Source: an uncultured Clostridia bacterium
Lineage (GTDB): Bacteria; Bacillota; Clostridia; Christensenellales; CAG-917
Reading direction: 5' to 3'
Length of the DNA stretch: 24,780 nt
Assembly: GCA_934254835.1 (NCBI GenBank)
Contig: CAKQMI010000029.1
Location: 1-24,780 of the forward strand
The notes under the pieces are model-generated. The model did not search any database, was not told the origin of the DNA, and saw nothing but the letters and a program-made list of their open reading frames with translations. Numbering within the stretch: position 1 is the first letter of the stretch; every line of letters begins with the position of its first letter. A program made the position numbers and the translations under genes. Below, piece by piece: positions 6,014-13,267 of the stretch.

Positions 6014-7018
6014 TTATTTTGCGGGGACGAAGCCTGCGACAACCGCGAAAATCATAAGTGAGCAACAGATGACCATACAAGTGATTTGAATGGGTTTGCT
6101 GTTCTTGATATGTTGGACTTTCTTGTCGAATTTTTCATAGTAGAAGTTTTGTTCAAACCAGTTCTTACCGCCGATCTGCATGATACCGCCGAAGGTAAGG
6201 GTGCTTGCTCTGAACAGGAGCCAGAGGCCGGGATCGGGAGCCATGCCGAATCTGCCCATTCCGACAAGAGGTCCGACGAAGACCGCAATGATAGGCGCAA
6301 GCAGGAATCCGACGTGCATAAGTGCAACTGACGAAGAGAACTCACCGGTGACGAACAACCAGTTCCAAATGGTGTAAGCGATCATTGTGGCGATGGTGAT
6401 GCCAAGGCCGACGCTTGTCGTGCCGGAGACCGCGCCGTTGAAGAGGTTGGATTGGCTGGTGAAATACGAGGAAGTGAAAGCAACTTCCGTGCCGAGTTTC
6501 GAGAAACCGTCGATGAAGTAAATGGGGGAGTTGGCGGTTGTAGTGGTACCCCAAGTCGAACCCAAGAAGAGCGCCGACGCGCCGATAGCCATAAAGAGCC
6601 CCGAAACGCCGTTGAAATATTGCTTATTCTTGAAGAAGTCGGTCATCGTTGCTTCCAAGACGTTGATGATATAAAGTCCCAACACGACAACCACAAAGAT
6701 ATCGCCGGGGAGGAGACCGAAGCAAGCAAACAAGACGATAGTTCTGCCAACGAGCAAAGTGGTAAGTTTGAGCGTCTCGAAGAAGACGGGCTTCATCGCG
6801 ATCAAGACGAGGATACCGAGCACGAGGTTGAAGGGGATATTGCCGTACGCTTGGAATTTTGACGTAATGACGGAAACTCCGAGAATCGTCACCGTAAACA
6901 TAAACCATTTGAGAATGGTGTCGAGGCCTGGCGTGACCTTGTAGTCAATCGCTTCAGGACCGGGTGCAAACATTTTTTTGAGTCTTTCGGCTCGCGCTAC
7001 TTTTTTTTCGCTGTCCAT
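6014..7018 (-). CDS. Unrecognised polytopic membrane protein
   Basis: 334 residues from an ATG at 7016-7018 with AGGAGAG upstream. I do not recognise the family. Hydrophobic segments near 36-53, 59-77, 86-101, 104-121, 136-154, 202-223, 229-249 and 310-331 suggest about eight membrane spans. The N-terminus is short, basic and cytoplasmic-looking (KKVARAERLKK). The loop 155-200 is rich in Thr, Ser and aromatic residues (WGTTTTANSPIYFIDGF) and may face outward. A glycine-rich stretch (GPLVGMGRFGMAPDPG) lies near 249-264. No transporter signature is evident. It is divergent from the TetR gene at 7252, which may control it. Confidence 0.85.
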   Translation of the reverse strand: MDSEKKVARAERLKKMFAPGPEAIDYKVTPGLDTILKWFMFTVTILGVSVITSKFQAYGNIPFNLVLGILVLIAMKPVFFETLKLTTLLVGRTIVLFACFGLLPGDIFVVVVLGLYIINVLEATMTDFFKNKQYFNGVSGLFMAIGASALFLGSTWGTTTTANSPIYFIDGFSKLGTEVAFTSSYFTSQSNLFNGAVSGTTSVGLGITIATMIAYTIWNWLFVTGEFSSSVALMHVGFLLAPIIAVFVGPLVGMGRFGMAPDPGLWLLFRASTLTFGGIMQIGGKNWFEQNFYYEKFDKKVQHIKNSKPIQITCMVICCSLMIFAVVAGFVPAK

Positions 7019-7159
7019 AATTTCTCTCCTATAGGATTTTTTGATTTTTCAATCGATAAAAGGATACCCGCCGAAATGGTATTTGTAAATAGAGAATACG
7101 GGACTAAAAGGCAAAAACGTCCCAAAATAGAACGAAAATAAAGAAAAGACCTAAAATTA

Positions 7160-7188
7160 TTGATAAATTTTTAACAATATGATATTAT
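7160..7188 (+). promoter_or_regulatory. Promoter of the first TetR gene
   Basis: TTGATA (7160-7165) and TATTAT (7183-7188) are 17 nt apart. A transcript would start near 7195, giving a leader of about 57 bases. Within the divergent region 7019-7251 there is also GGGAC (7100-7104)/GTCCC (7119-7123), a possible operator on the side of the membrane protein gene. Confidence 0.6.
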
Positions 7189-7217
7189 GATTAAAGAAAC
7201 GAGACAAAGAAGACGAC

Positions 7218-7237
7218 AAGGCGAAGCCTTCTTTTTT
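7218..7237 (+). terminator. Attenuator-like hairpin in the TetR leader
   Basis: AAGGC (7218-7222) and GCCTT (7226-7230), loop GAA, are followed by CTTTTTT. It sits between the promoter and the ATG at 7252. The stem is short, so any termination would be partial. Confidence 0.35.
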
Positions 7238-7251
7238 CGGGTGGTGGAAAG

Positions 7252-7785
7252 ATGTCCAAGGATACGACCAAACAACATATAACGGACAGTTTCAACGGAC
7301 TGTCGAGGAAGTACAAACTTGACCAAATAACCGTCAACATGATAGCGGAGGCGGCGGGCGTATCGAAGTCGACGTTTTATCGGCATTTTCTGGACAAATA
7401 CGACGTCATGAATTACAACTACAAGCGGGTTTTGGACGAGATTTTCGCCGTCAACGCCTGCAAGAGTTGGAATGAGTTGTTTTTGAGCATACTTTCGTTT
7501 ATCGAGAAGGACATAAACAGGGTAAGACACGCCTTTTTATATCTCGGACCAAACTCGTACGAGCAGTACGTTTTCGAGTATTCGTTCAACCGAATGAACG
7601 AAAAGTGCATCGAAAAGCGCGGAAGCGGGTTGCGCGAGGACGAACTATTCACGGCAAAACTCATAATTTACGGTTGCGTATACGCCGTCAAAGACTGGGT
7701 TTTCGGAAACAGGCGGGTGTCGCGACAAGAGCTGGCGCGTCAAATCGACAACGCAATCCCCGAAGAATACAAGGCGTTATTATAA
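7252..7785 (+). CDS. TetR/AcrR-family transcriptional regulator
   Basis: 177 residues. The N-terminal DNA-binding domain has the classic TetR helix-turn-helix at about 30-49 (MIAEAAGVSKSTFYRHFLDK). The C-terminal ligand domain resembles the short TetR_C of DhaS-type regulators (FLSILSFIEKDINRVRHAF, then YVFEYSFNRM). The ligand is unknown. It stands at the head of the Fe-S flavoprotein/hypA operon, 72 bases upstream of the next gene, and is divergent from the membrane protein gene, so it may control either or both. Confidence 0.9.
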   Translation: MSKDTTKQHITDSFNGLSRKYKLDQITVNMIAEAAGVSKSTFYRHFLDKYDVMNYNYKRVLDEIFAVNACKSWNELFLSILSFIEKDINRVRHAFLYLGPNSYEQYVFEYSFNRMNEKCIEKRGSGLREDELFTAKLIIYGCVYAVKDWVFGNRRVSRQELARQIDNAIPEEYKALL

Positions 7786-7857
7786 TGTCGCGCTTTCGCG
7801 TGCGCGCGAAAAACGAAAAATCAAAAAATACATAAACAAATCAAAAAGAGGTACATT

Positions 7858-8058
7858 ATGGCTATGAGAAAAAGCATTCTTCATCTGGTCAAAGTTATGG
7901 GCGGTATCGCCGGAATGATGACCAAAATCACAGAAGACTCCCCCGAGTATTATGCGCTTAATTGTTTGACCGACGAAGAAGCGGACGTTGCCGCAAGTCT
8001 CGGACTGAGAAAACCCTGTATTTCATGCAGATTTTTGCGCCGGGCACGCTTGAAATGA
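7858..8058 (+). pseudogene. N-terminal fragment of the Fe-S flavoprotein, split by a frameshift
   Basis: It starts with a good site (AGAGGT before the ATG at 7858) and reads through the conserved N-terminus of the family: KSILHLVKVMGGIAGMMTK, EDSPEYYALNCLTDEEADVA, SLGLRKP. After GLRKP near 8014 the frame turns to nonsense and stops at 8056-8058. The family-like sequence resumes in the +2 frame at YFMQIFAPGTLEMMV (from about 8019). From memory of the family, some tens of residues normally lie between GLRKP and this segment, so a deletion rather than a one-base slip is likely. It belongs with the CDS at 8025-10403. Confidence 0.65.
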
Positions 8059-10403
8059 TGGTGGGTTGCACCGAAAACGTCAAAGAGCACCCGGAAATCG
8101 CAAAGGCATTCGAGGCTTACACCCGCGGTATTATGGAGTCTATGGGCACGATGTTGCCGTACGGCGCAAGTATGATGAGGGTTATCCCCATCGAATCGGC
8201 GATTGCAGGCGACAGCCAAGCGATTCCTTACGAAAAGATTTCTTATTATCTTGACAAATACGACACTTTCTCGGTGTCTCCCTGCTCGTGCAGACGTTCC
8301 AGACGTTTGCTGGACGAAGGTTGCGGACACCTCGAAGACGATATGTGCGTCCAAATGGGATCGGGTGCCGAATACTTCATCAAGACGGGAAAGGCAAGAC
8401 AAATCACTCGTGAAGAAGCCGAGGCGATTTTCAAAAAAGCCGAAGAAAACGGACTTATGCACCAAATGCCCAACCTCGAAGGACCGGGCGAATCGGCGGC
8501 AATCTGCAACTGCTGTGCATGTTCGTGCTTTGCAATCCGCATCTCCACGATGTTCAATTGTCCCGACGCCGAGCGTAGTAACTACCACGCCGAAATCGAT
8601 CAGGAAAACTGCGTCGCGTGCGGTCAGTGTGTTGAAAACTGCCCCACGAACGCCGTAAGACTCGGACAAAAGCTTTGCACGGTAACGCCCATCGAAACCC
8701 CCAAATACGACAAAGTTCGCAACACCGTTTGGGGCAAAGACAAATGGAACGTCGATTACCGTGAAAACAGACAAGACACTCTCGAAAGCGGTACCGCTCC
8801 TTGTAAGACGGCTTGCCCCGCGCACATTGCGGTACAGGGCTATATAAGGCTTGCGTCTTTGGGCAAATATACCGAGGCGTTGGAGCTTATCAAGAAAGAA
8901 AACCCGTTCCCCGCAATCTGCGGACGTATCTGCCCGCATAAGTGCGAAGACGCTTGCACGCGCGGACAAATCGACAAGGGCGTCGCAATCGACGAAATCA
9001 AAAAGTTTATCGCAGACAAGGATAAAAACAACAGCCAAAGGTTTATTCCCAACAAAAAACACGACTATTCGATGAAAAATATCGCGGTCATCGGCTCGGG
9101 CCCCGCGGGACTTTCCTGCGCATACTACCTTGCCGTTGACGGATATAGCGTGACCGTGTTTGAAAAGGAAAAGAAACTGGGCGGTATGATGACGCTCGGA
9201 ATCCCCGCGTTCAGGCTTGAAAAGGACGTCGTCGAGGCGGAAATCGACATTTTGCGCGAGCTCGGCGTCAAGTTCGTGACGGGCGTGGAAGTCGGCAAAG
9301 ACAAGTCTTTGGACGAACTCAAAAAAGAAGGTTTTGACGGATTCTATCTTGCCATCGGCGCAAGCGCAGGCAGAAAACTCGGCATCGAGGGAGAGGACGC
9401 AAAAGGCGTTATCCTGGGCGTCGATTTCCTGAAAGACGTCGCGCTTGAAAGAAGTGAGCCTTTGCACGGAAACGTCGTCGTTATCGGTGGCGGAAACGTT
9501 GCAATCGACGTCGCAAGGACGGCTGTCAGATGCGGAGCGCAAACCGTCAACATGTATTCCTTGGAGCAAAGAGCCGATATGCCCGCGCTTGATGAGGAAA
9601 TCGAAGAAGCGGAAAGCGAAAACGTCATCATCAACAACGGATTCGGCCCCAAACGCGTCGTCGTGGAAAACGGCAAAGTCGTCGGCGTCGAGTTCAAGAA
9701 ATGCGTGTCCGTGTTCAACGAAGAGGGCAGATTTGCACCCAAATACGATGAAAACGATACGATGATTGTCCCCGCGGACTTCGTACTTGTTTCAATCGGT
9801 CAAAAAATCGAGTGGGGCAACCTGTTGGACGGCACCAACGTCAAACTCAACAAAAACAACACCGTCGCAGTTGACGAATTCTACGTCACGGGCGACAAGA
9901 ATATCATCGCAGGCGGTGACTGCGTCACGGGACCGAAATTTGCAATCGACGCGATCGCAAGCGGTAAAGAAGGCGCAATCTCCTTGCACAGAGCGGTATG
10001 GCCGGGACAAACCCAAAAATACGGCAGAGACAGAAGGATTTTCATCGAGCTCGACAAGGAAAATCTGGAACTTAAAGGCTACGACAACGTCAAACGTCAA
10101 CGCCCGTTGCACATAAAAGAAAACGACGGCACGTTCAAGGATACCCGCGCTACCTTCACCGAGGATCAAATGAAAGCGGAAACCGCAAGGTGCCTCGGAT
10201 GCGGTGCGGCGAAAGTCGACACCTATATGTGCGTCGGTTGCGGACAGTGCACGACGAAATGTAAGTTCGACGCAATTAAGCTTGTCAGAAACGAGAAGTC
10301 CGTCGTGGCGAAAGTCTACGAAAAGATGCCTCTCGAAATGGCAAAACACGCCATCAAGCGCGTCGGCAGAATTATTACCAAACCTATTACGCCCAAGGAC
10401 TGA
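8025..10403 (+). CDS. Fe-S/flavin oxidoreductase, GltD-like, with extra ferredoxin modules (5' end broken)
   Basis: 792 residues from the ATG at 8025; the frame is open back to 7962 but that part is out of register. In order: Cys clusters CSCRRSR and CNCCACSC (87-168); a 4Fe-4S ferredoxin motif (C196, C199, C202, C206); the GltD-type Fe-S helical domain (C260, C264, C299, C303, C307, C311); an FAD site GSGPAG (357-362); an NAD(P)H site GGGNVA (488-493); FAD-contacting GGDCVTG (630-636); and a C-terminal ferredoxin (C736, C739, C742, C746). It should pass electrons between NAD(P)H, FAD and a ferredoxin-type partner. The substrate is unknown. hypA begins 3 bases after its stop. No ribosome site precedes the ATG, so expression as it stands is doubtful unless the frameshift is a sequence error. 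Confidence 0.85.
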   Translation: MQIFAPGTLEMMVGCTENVKEHPEIAKAFEAYTRGIMESMGTMLPYGASMMRVIPIESAIAGDSQAIPYEKISYYLDKYDTFSVSPCSCRRSRRLLDEGCGHLEDDMCVQMGSGAEYFIKTGKARQITREEAEAIFKKAEENGLMHQMPNLEGPGESAAICNCCACSCFAIRISTMFNCPDAERSNYHAEIDQENCVACGQCVENCPTNAVRLGQKLCTVTPIETPKYDKVRNTVWGKDKWNVDYRENRQDTLESGTAPCKTACPAHIAVQGYIRLASLGKYTEALELIKKENPFPAICGRICPHKCEDACTRGQIDKGVAIDEIKKFIADKDKNNSQRFIPNKKHDYSMKNIAVIGSGPAGLSCAYYLAVDGYSVTVFEKEKKLGGMMTLGIPAFRLEKDVVEAEIDILRELGVKFVTGVEVGKDKSLDELKKEGFDGFYLAIGASAGRKLGIEGEDAKGVILGVDFLKDVALERSEPLHGNVVVIGGGNVAIDVARTAVRCGAQTVNMYSLEQRADMPALDEEIEEAESENVIINNGFGPKRVVVENGKVVGVEFKKCVSVFNEEGRFAPKYDENDTMIVPADFVLVSIGQKIEWGNLLDGTNVKLNKNNTVAVDEFYVTGDKNIIAGGDCVTGPKFAIDAIASGKEGAISLHRAVWPGQTQKYGRDRRIFIELDKENLELKGYDNVKRQRPLHIKENDGTFKDTRATFTEDQMKAETARCLGCGAAKVDTYMCVGCGQCTTKCKFDAIKLVRNEKSVVAKVYEKMPLEMAKHAIKRVGRIITKPITPKD

Positions 10404-10406
10404 TTT

Positions 10407-10796
10407 ATGCACGAATTAGGGATAGTTTTTGAAGTTGTAAAACTGGTGGAACAAGTGGCGGTCGAGCAACACCTCCCCGCCGTTGACACCATCGTCTTGC
10501 AGGTCGGCGAACTGTGCGGGGTAATCCCCGTATATCTCGACGAGTGTTGGCCCGCCGCAATCGACAAAAAGCCGTTTTTCAAAAACACGAAGTTGAAGCT
10601 CGACGTCGTGCCCGGAATGGCAAAATGTCGCGCCTGCGGAGAGGTATTCAACGTCATCGCAAACGAAGGATATTGCCCGAAGTGCAATTCCTTTGACAAA
10701 GATTTGTTGTCGGGAAGGGAATTTATGATAAAAGAAATTCTCGTGCCCGAGGACGAATTCGACGAGGCGGATACCGCCGACACCAAGTCCGAATAA
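10407..10796 (+). CDS. hypA: HypA nickel metallochaperone
   Basis: 129 residues beginning MHE: the N-terminal Met, His2 and Glu3 form the nickel site of HypA. A structural zinc site is given by C74, C77, C90 and C93 (CRACG, then CPKC). HypA works with HypB to insert nickel into NiFe hydrogenase and, in some bacteria, urease. The C-terminal tail from about 114 is acidic and longer than usual. The start lies 3 bases after the flavoprotein stop and its AAGGA site is inside that gene, so the two are coupled. No hydrogenase subunit or other hyp gene is in the window. Confidence 0.93.
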   Translation: MHELGIVFEVVKLVEQVAVEQHLPAVDTIVLQVGELCGVIPVYLDECWPAAIDKKPFFKNTKLKLDVVPGMAKCRACGEVFNVIANEGYCPKCNSFDKDLLSGREFMIKEILVPEDEFDEADTADTKSE

Positions 10797-10810
10797 ACCA
10801 AAAAGAGCAC

Positions 10811-10835
10811 AAAGGAACGACCAAATCGTTCCTTT
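10811..10835 (+). terminator. Terminator hairpin after hypA
   Basis: AAAGGAACGA (10811-10820) and TCGTTCCTTT (10826-10835) form a perfect 10-bp stem with a 5-nt loop. It separates hypA from hypB1, so hypB may be read by leak-through or from a promoter in the downstream repeat element. Confidence 0.65.
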
Positions 10836-10837
10836 GT

Positions 10838-11117
10838 TATACCAGACGGAAATAATACGAACTGTGGTCTTGCTCCGTGTTTTTGACTAAAACCTCGTTA
10901 CGCTCACGGCTTATACATACAGTATTAACCCGCTCGCGTGCCTTGTTTTCGTCTAAAAACGCGGGGGCAATACTCCTTAGACCAAACCGTCGAGATTTTC
11001 GATGATTTTTGGAAAAGACGAACGCAGTTGTACTTTTTGTACCACAAGCGAGTAATTGCCGAAAAGCACGGAAATATCGGCGTTTTGGCACAGTTCGTAT
11101 TATTCCCGTCTGGTATA
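10838..11117. mobile_element. MITE-like element with 29-bp terminal inverted repeats
   Basis: The ends 10838-10866 (beginning TATACCAGACGG) and 11089-11117 (ending CCGTCTGGTATA) are inverted copies with one mismatch. The 280-bp interior has no convincing gene. An open frame in phase with hypB1 crosses it from 10938 but lacks a ribosome site. The terminal TATA could reflect a TA target, as in IS630/Tc1-type derived MITEs; this is inference. It fills the 354-base gap between hypA and hypB1. Confidence 0.7.
10945..10973 (+). repeat. Dispersed 29-nt repeat, copy 1
   Basis: It begins GTTTTCG, has CTAAAAACGCG in the middle and ends GGGCAATAC. It matches 19168-19196 at 27 of 29 positions. Both copies lie in the same orientation upstream of a plus-strand gene. 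Confidence 0.65.
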
Positions 11118-11150
11118 CCTGCCGATAACGTTAAAATACGGAGTTTTAAT

Positions 11151-11828
11151 ATGATTGATTCGATTTGTACGATTGAACTGAAAAAGAGCATTTTGGAAGA
11201 TAACGACGCCGACGCCGATAAACTTCGCGCGGAACTTGACGAAAAAGGCGTTTATTACGTCAATCTTATGTCCGCGCCGGGCAGTGGAAAGACGTCCCTC
11301 CTCGTTAAGCTCATCGGTGTGCTGAAAGACAGGTGCACCGTCGGCGTAATGGAGGCGGATATCGACGGCGACGTGGACGCGTATACGATAAGAGAGGCGG
11401 GCGCCGAGGCAATCCAACTGCACACGGGCGGTATGTGCCATCTCGACGCGGATATGTCTAGACAGGGATTTAAGGAGTTCGGAACTAGTGCCGACGTCGT
11501 ATTTTTGGAAAACATCGGAAATTTGGTGTGTCCTGCGGAGTTCGACACGGGCGCGCACCTCAAAATGGCACTGCTCGCAATCCCCGAGGGCGACGATAAA
11601 CCGCTGAAATACACGCTTATGTTTTCGACGTGCGACGTTGTTGTCGTCACGAAAATCGACACGGCAAAGTACTTCGATTTCGACCTTGAAAAATGCAAAA
11701 AATACATCGCAAAAATCAATCCGAACGCCAAGGTTTTCGTCGTATCGTCCAAGACGGGCGAGGGCATCGATACTTTGGCGGACTGGATTTTCGACACCTA
11801 TAAAAAATGGCGCGAGGGATTGAAATGA
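11151..11828 (+). CDS. hypB: HypB nickel-incorporation GTPase, first copy
   Basis: 225 residues of the SIMIBI GTPase HypB. Walker A APGSGKTS (42-49), switch region EADIDGDVDA (68-77), the metal site CH (C96, H97) and C127 in the ENIGNLVCPAEFDTG motif, TKID (167-170, in place of NKxD) and SSKTGEG (199-205). HypB uses GTP hydrolysis to drive nickel transfer with HypA. The N-terminal CxxCGC nickel motif and His-rich stretch of E. coli-type HypB are absent. The start ATG at 11151 is chosen because CGGAG lies at 11139-11143. It overlaps the second hypB by 4 bases. Confidence 0.93.
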   Translation: MIDSICTIELKKSILEDNDADADKLRAELDEKGVYYVNLMSAPGSGKTSLLVKLIGVLKDRCTVGVMEADIDGDVDAYTIREAGAEAIQLHTGGMCHLDADMSRQGFKEFGTSADVVFLENIGNLVCPAEFDTGAHLKMALLAIPEGDDKPLKYTLMFSTCDVVVVTKIDTAKYFDFDLEKCKKYIAKINPNAKVFVVSSKTGEGIDTLADWIFDTYKKWREGLK

Positions 11829-12487
11829 AAGTTATCTCAGTCAAAGAAAATATTTTTTCCAACAACGACAAAATCGCGGACGAACTTCGGGCGTCGCTTA
11901 AAGAAAAAGGCACGTTTATGATGAACGTTATGTCCTCGCCGGGAAGCGGAAAAACGACGCTCCTCACGAGGCTCATCAACGATATGAAAAACAAAATAAA
12001 AATCGTTGCGATGGACGTCGATATCGAGACCGACGTCGATGCAAGACGCATTGCCGAAAACGCCGGCGTCGATAGCGTGCAAATCCACAACGGCGGACTT
12101 TGCCATATCGACGCGCAGATGGTCACGGACGCGCTTGAACAGGCGGAATTTGCAAAATCCGACCTTGTAGTGCTGGAAAACATCGGTAATCTGGTGTGTC
12201 CTGCGGAATTCGATACGGGCGCGCACCTCAATTTGATGCTTTTGTCGGTGCCCGAAGGCGATGATAAACCGCTGAAATATCCACTTATGTTTGAAAAGTG
12301 CGACGTGGTTGTCGTCACGAAAATCGACACCCTCGAAGCGTTCGACTTCGATATGAAAAAGTTTGTCGGTCACGTCGAAAGGCTCAATAAAAACGCAAAA
12401 ATTTTCCCCGTCAGCGCAAAAACGGGCGAGGGAATCGAGGCGTTGGAAAATGAATTGTACGAAAGAATAAATCTTCTGAAAAAATAA
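11825..12487 (+). CDS. hypB: HypB nickel-incorporation GTPase, second copy
   Basis: 220 residues. Walker A SSPGSGKTT (37-45), MDVDIETDVDARR (63-75), metal residues C93-H94 and C125, TKID (165-168) and SAKTGEG (197-203). The start is the ATG at 11825, inside the stop of the first copy (ATGA), with GAGGG just upstream. An in-frame ATG at 11807 has no ribosome site. The two copies share motif for motif but differ widely outside the GTPase core, so this is an old duplication and they may work as a heterodimer or serve different targets. It also lacks the N-terminal Cys/His nickel motif. Confidence 0.93.
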   Translation: MKVISVKENIFSNNDKIADELRASLKEKGTFMMNVMSSPGSGKTTLLTRLINDMKNKIKIVAMDVDIETDVDARRIAENAGVDSVQIHNGGLCHIDAQMVTDALEQAEFAKSDLVVLENIGNLVCPAEFDTGAHLNLMLLSVPEGDDKPLKYPLMFEKCDVVVVTKIDTLEAFDFDMKKFVGHVERLNKNAKIFPVSAKTGEGIEALENELYERINLLKK

Positions 12488-12505
12488 CAAAAATTCCCAA
12501 AAAAC

Positions 12506-12538
12506 AAGGGACGGTTTTTAGCGACCGTCCCTTTTTTT
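12506..12538. terminator. Bidirectional terminator between hypB2 and the second TetR gene
   Basis: AAGGGACGGT (12506-12515) and ACCGTCCCTT (12524-12533) form a 10-bp stem followed by a T7 run on the plus strand. On the minus strand it is followed by a T-rich tract. It serves two converging genes. Confidence 0.85.
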
Positions 12539-13091
12539 AAGAGTTCATAACGATAAAATATTCGGTCAGACGCTCCGGCGTCTCCAAAAACGCGGTGCTG
12601 TTCCAGTAGTCCACAAGCAGAATAAAGTTTTCGATGACCGAGTTGATTTTCAGCGTTTTCGGCAGGTCTTTGTTGCCGACGAAATTGTTTTCGACGCAGG
12701 CGGTGGCAAACTCTTTCAATTCCCCCCTAAGATACGACAAAAACACGTTTTTACTTTGCGACAAAAGTATGGCGTGCACAAGCGTTTTCTCGTCGTGCAG
12801 GTGATAAAAAATGTGGGTTATGAAGTGCTTGTAGTCGAAAATCGACGACTTGGAAAAATCGTGACTTTGCTCCTCCTCCAAGGTGTGCGAAAAGACGTGC
12901 CCGAAAATCGTGGTGCATATGGATTTCAACAAATCCTCTTTGGTTTTGTAGTGGGCGTAAAAGGTGCTTCTTGCCACACCGCTGGCGTCCAAGACGTCCT
13001 GAATGCGGACGTCGCTGTACTCTTTTTCCAGCAAAACTTCGGCAAAAGCGTTGTAAATTTTTTCGGTTGTTGCGGATATTTTTTTGTGCAT
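12537..13091 (-). CDS. TetR/AcrR-family transcriptional regulator
   Basis: 184 residues. The N-terminal helix-turn-helix at about 30-49 reads IQDVLDASGVARSTFYAHYK, typical of TetR proteins. The C-terminal ligand domain is helical and rich in His, Phe and Tyr (KHFITHIFYHLHDEKTLVH near 88-106). It is divergent from the ABC transporter operon with 176 bases between the starts, and that region contains a perfect palindrome over the transporter -10 box and two ACATAGTGT repeats over its own promoter. It probably controls both. The ligand is unknown. A metal is possible given the neighbours, but nothing in the sequence proves it. Confidence 0.9.
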   Translation of the reverse strand: MHKKISATTEKIYNAFAEVLLEKEYSDVRIQDVLDASGVARSTFYAHYKTKEDLLKSICTTIFGHVFSHTLEEEQSHDFSKSSIFDYKHFITHIFYHLHDEKTLVHAILLSQSKNVFLSYLRGELKEFATACVENNFVGNKDLPKTLKINSVIENFILLVDYWNSTAFLETPERLTEYFIVMNS

Positions 13092-13108
13092 ATTTTCACC
13101 TCTTTTGT

Positions 13109-13148
13109 ATTATATCAAACATAGTGTTCGCTTGTCAATACATAGTGT
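13109..13148 (-). promoter_or_regulatory. Promoter of the second TetR gene with ACATAGTGT direct repeats
   Basis: On the minus strand, TTGACA (complement at 13133-13138) and TATAAT (complement at 13109-13114) are 18 nt apart. ACATAGTGT occurs at 13119-13127 in the spacer and at 13140-13148 just before the -35 box, 21 bp apart (two helical turns). This suits two repressor molecules on one face of the DNA. Confidence 0.7.
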
Positions 13149-13232
13149 ACCGTTTTTTCAAATAAACAAAACATTATGTTTCGATTTGTTTTGTTTTTAT
13201 TTATTTTGCCGTACTAAAGGCGGTTATTTGGT

Positions 13233-13260
13233 TTGATTTTATATCATAATATGATATAAT
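13233..13260 (+). promoter_or_regulatory. ABC operon promoter with palindromic operator
   Basis: TTGATT (13233-13238) and TATAAT (13255-13260) have a 16-nt spacer. The palindrome ATATCATAATATGATAT (13241-13257) fills the spacer and enters the -10 box, as expected for a repressor site. The -10 box ends 7 bases before the ATG at 13268, so the leader is close to zero. Confidence 0.65.
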
Positions 13261-13267
13261 TTTAACA

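Noticed and set aside
5820..6080. Minus-strand open frame of 86 codons downstream of the membrane protein
   Set aside because: It overlaps the end of the membrane protein gene and its terminator in another frame and translates the polypurine complement.
7950..9569. Long open frame (539 codons) antisense to the Fe-S flavoprotein
   Set aside because: It lies wholly opposite a gene with unmistakable domain motifs; its translation has no recognisable domain and is a by-product of codon bias.
10938..11150. N-terminal extension of the first HypB
   Set aside because: It runs through the MITE-like repeat, has no ribosome site and resembles no HypB N-terminus; the ATG at 11151 has CGGAG before it.
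7176..13257. Shared 10-mer AATATGATAT at the promoters of the first TetR gene and the ABC operon as a common operator
   Set aside because: Only half of the palindrome is present at 7176-7185 and the sequence is very AT-rich, so chance is a sufficient explanation.
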